From JBKQWK01 sp052139595 (GTDB lineage: Bacteria > Actinomycetota > Thermoleophilia > UBA2241): a stretch of DNA of 5,018 bases. The stretch is taken from contig JBKQWK010000161.1 of assembly GCA_052139595.1 (NCBI GenBank), positions 1-5,018 of the forward strand. Direction: 5' to 3'. The notes under the pieces were generated by a model, which did no database searches, had not been told where the DNA came from, and worked only from the letters and a program-made list of their open reading frames with translations. Positions within the stretch are counted from its first letter, which is position 1, and each line of letters starts with the position of its first letter. Both the position numbers and the translations under genes were made by a program. Positions 4,740 to 5,018 of this stretch are shown in pieces.

Positions 4740-5003
4740 TCATTCGGACTCGTCGATCTCGACCGGTGGCAGGTCGCGCACCTCGTCTTTGCTCAGGTTG
4801 AGGCGCACGCCATCCTTCACGTCAGTCACAGCGCTGATCGGAATGGCGACCTGCCGCGCCCCCCAGAGGTGGCCCTCATCGAGAAGAACGTGGGTGACGT
4901 GATGATCGCTGGATTCGGCCCTCCCCCATCTGCAAAGCACCCTTTCACTCTGGTATCTCCGCAGTAATTCCGAACTGATGCAGGATGGCGATACCGGAGG
5001 CAC
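4740..5003 (-). CDS. PRC-barrel domain protein, C-terminal part (N-terminal half degraded)
   Basis: The minus-strand frame ends at TGA 4740-4742. Its last 56 residues or so read DHHVTHVLLDEGHLWG, ARQVAIPISAVTDVKDGV, RLNLSKDEVRDLPPVEID: the second half of a PRC-barrel domain of the type found in actinobacterial and related proteins (HxTHVLLxEGHLWGxxxVAIPISAV...LxLxKDEVxxLP). Upstream of 4907 the expected first half (roughly RGERVHATDGxIGRVQGLVVDP) is not continuous: SERVLC is in this frame, ADGG in the next, and the strand GRVQGLVVDP is missing. A deletion plus frameshift therefore seems likely. The frame is open to the window edge; a GTG at 5001-5003 is only the last possible in-window start. 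PRC barrels act as small binding or docking modules; no specific role can be given. Confidence 0.6.
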   Translation of the reverse strand: MPPVSPSCISSELLRRYQSERVLCRWGRAESSDHHVTHVLLDEGHLWGARQVAIPISAVTDVKDGVRLNLSKDEVRDLPPVEIDESE

Positions 5004-5018
5004 GTCTGCTTCGGAACA

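Noticed and set aside
1..5018. CRISPR array, tRNA or rRNA genes, phage attachment-site repeats
   Set aside because: No regularly spaced repeats, no tRNA-like cloverleaf and no rRNA-like sequence were noticed on either strand.

Overview
The window is GC-rich accessory DNA made mostly of mobile-element pieces around one intact-looking enzyme gene. Three things point loosely to a high-GC bacterium of the Actinobacteria or Chloroflexi type: the base composition, an IS110 transposase with the HGPGKSDPGDA motif, and a PRC-barrel fragment with the GHLWG...VAIPISAV signature. The cysteine-rich iron-sulfur protein would suit an anaerobic or facultative lifestyle. No rRNA, tRNA or other marker fixes the taxon, so this is only a suggestion.

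Layout, left to right. (1) 1-989, minus strand: a broken phage-type tyrosine integrase. The N-terminal part carries an unusual CxxC...CxxC zinc ribbon. The core-binding and catalytic part runs off the left edge. Between them lie about 90 unexplained bases and an in-frame stop. (2) 990-1383: no convincing gene. (3) 1384-2313, minus: a 309-residue double-4Fe-4S protein related to epoxyqueuosine reductase (QueG) that seems to lack the QueG catalytic aspartate. (4) 2314-2755: no gene, but two short perfect palindromes. (5) about 2758-4094: a complete-looking IS110-family insertion sequence. (6) 4096-4621: two head-to-head fragments of IS3-family transposase genes. (7) 4740 to the right edge, minus: a PRC-barrel protein, well conserved only in its last 56 residues or so.

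The main discovery is in the IS110 element. The 270 bases between its left end and the transposase start can be folded by eye into the layout of a bridge RNA: a 5' GNRA-capped hairpin, a target-binding loop closed by a perfect 11-bp stem (2809-2819/2906-2916), and a donor-binding loop closed by a perfect 8-bp stem (2923-2930/2992-2999). The internal loops hold the expected guides. CATAGGAGCGTT (2941-2952) matches the element's own right end CATAGGGGCGTT (4083-4094) at 11 of 12 positions. AGTGATT (2831-2837) is identical to the flank just left of the element (2751-2757). Both matches end in TT, which suggests a TT core inside the repeat TTTTGTAG found at both ends. A perfect TTGACA overlaps the transposase stop codon at the right end, where IS110 circles form a junction promoter. 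The transposase (DEDD plus serine) and the RNA would work together: the RNA pairs one loop with the joined element ends and the other with the target, and the protein carries out recombination.

The neighbouring fragments show repeated insertion and rearrangement here. The IS110 right end abuts the IS3 fragment exactly at the core, while the left flank is not recognisably the rest of that IS3 gene.
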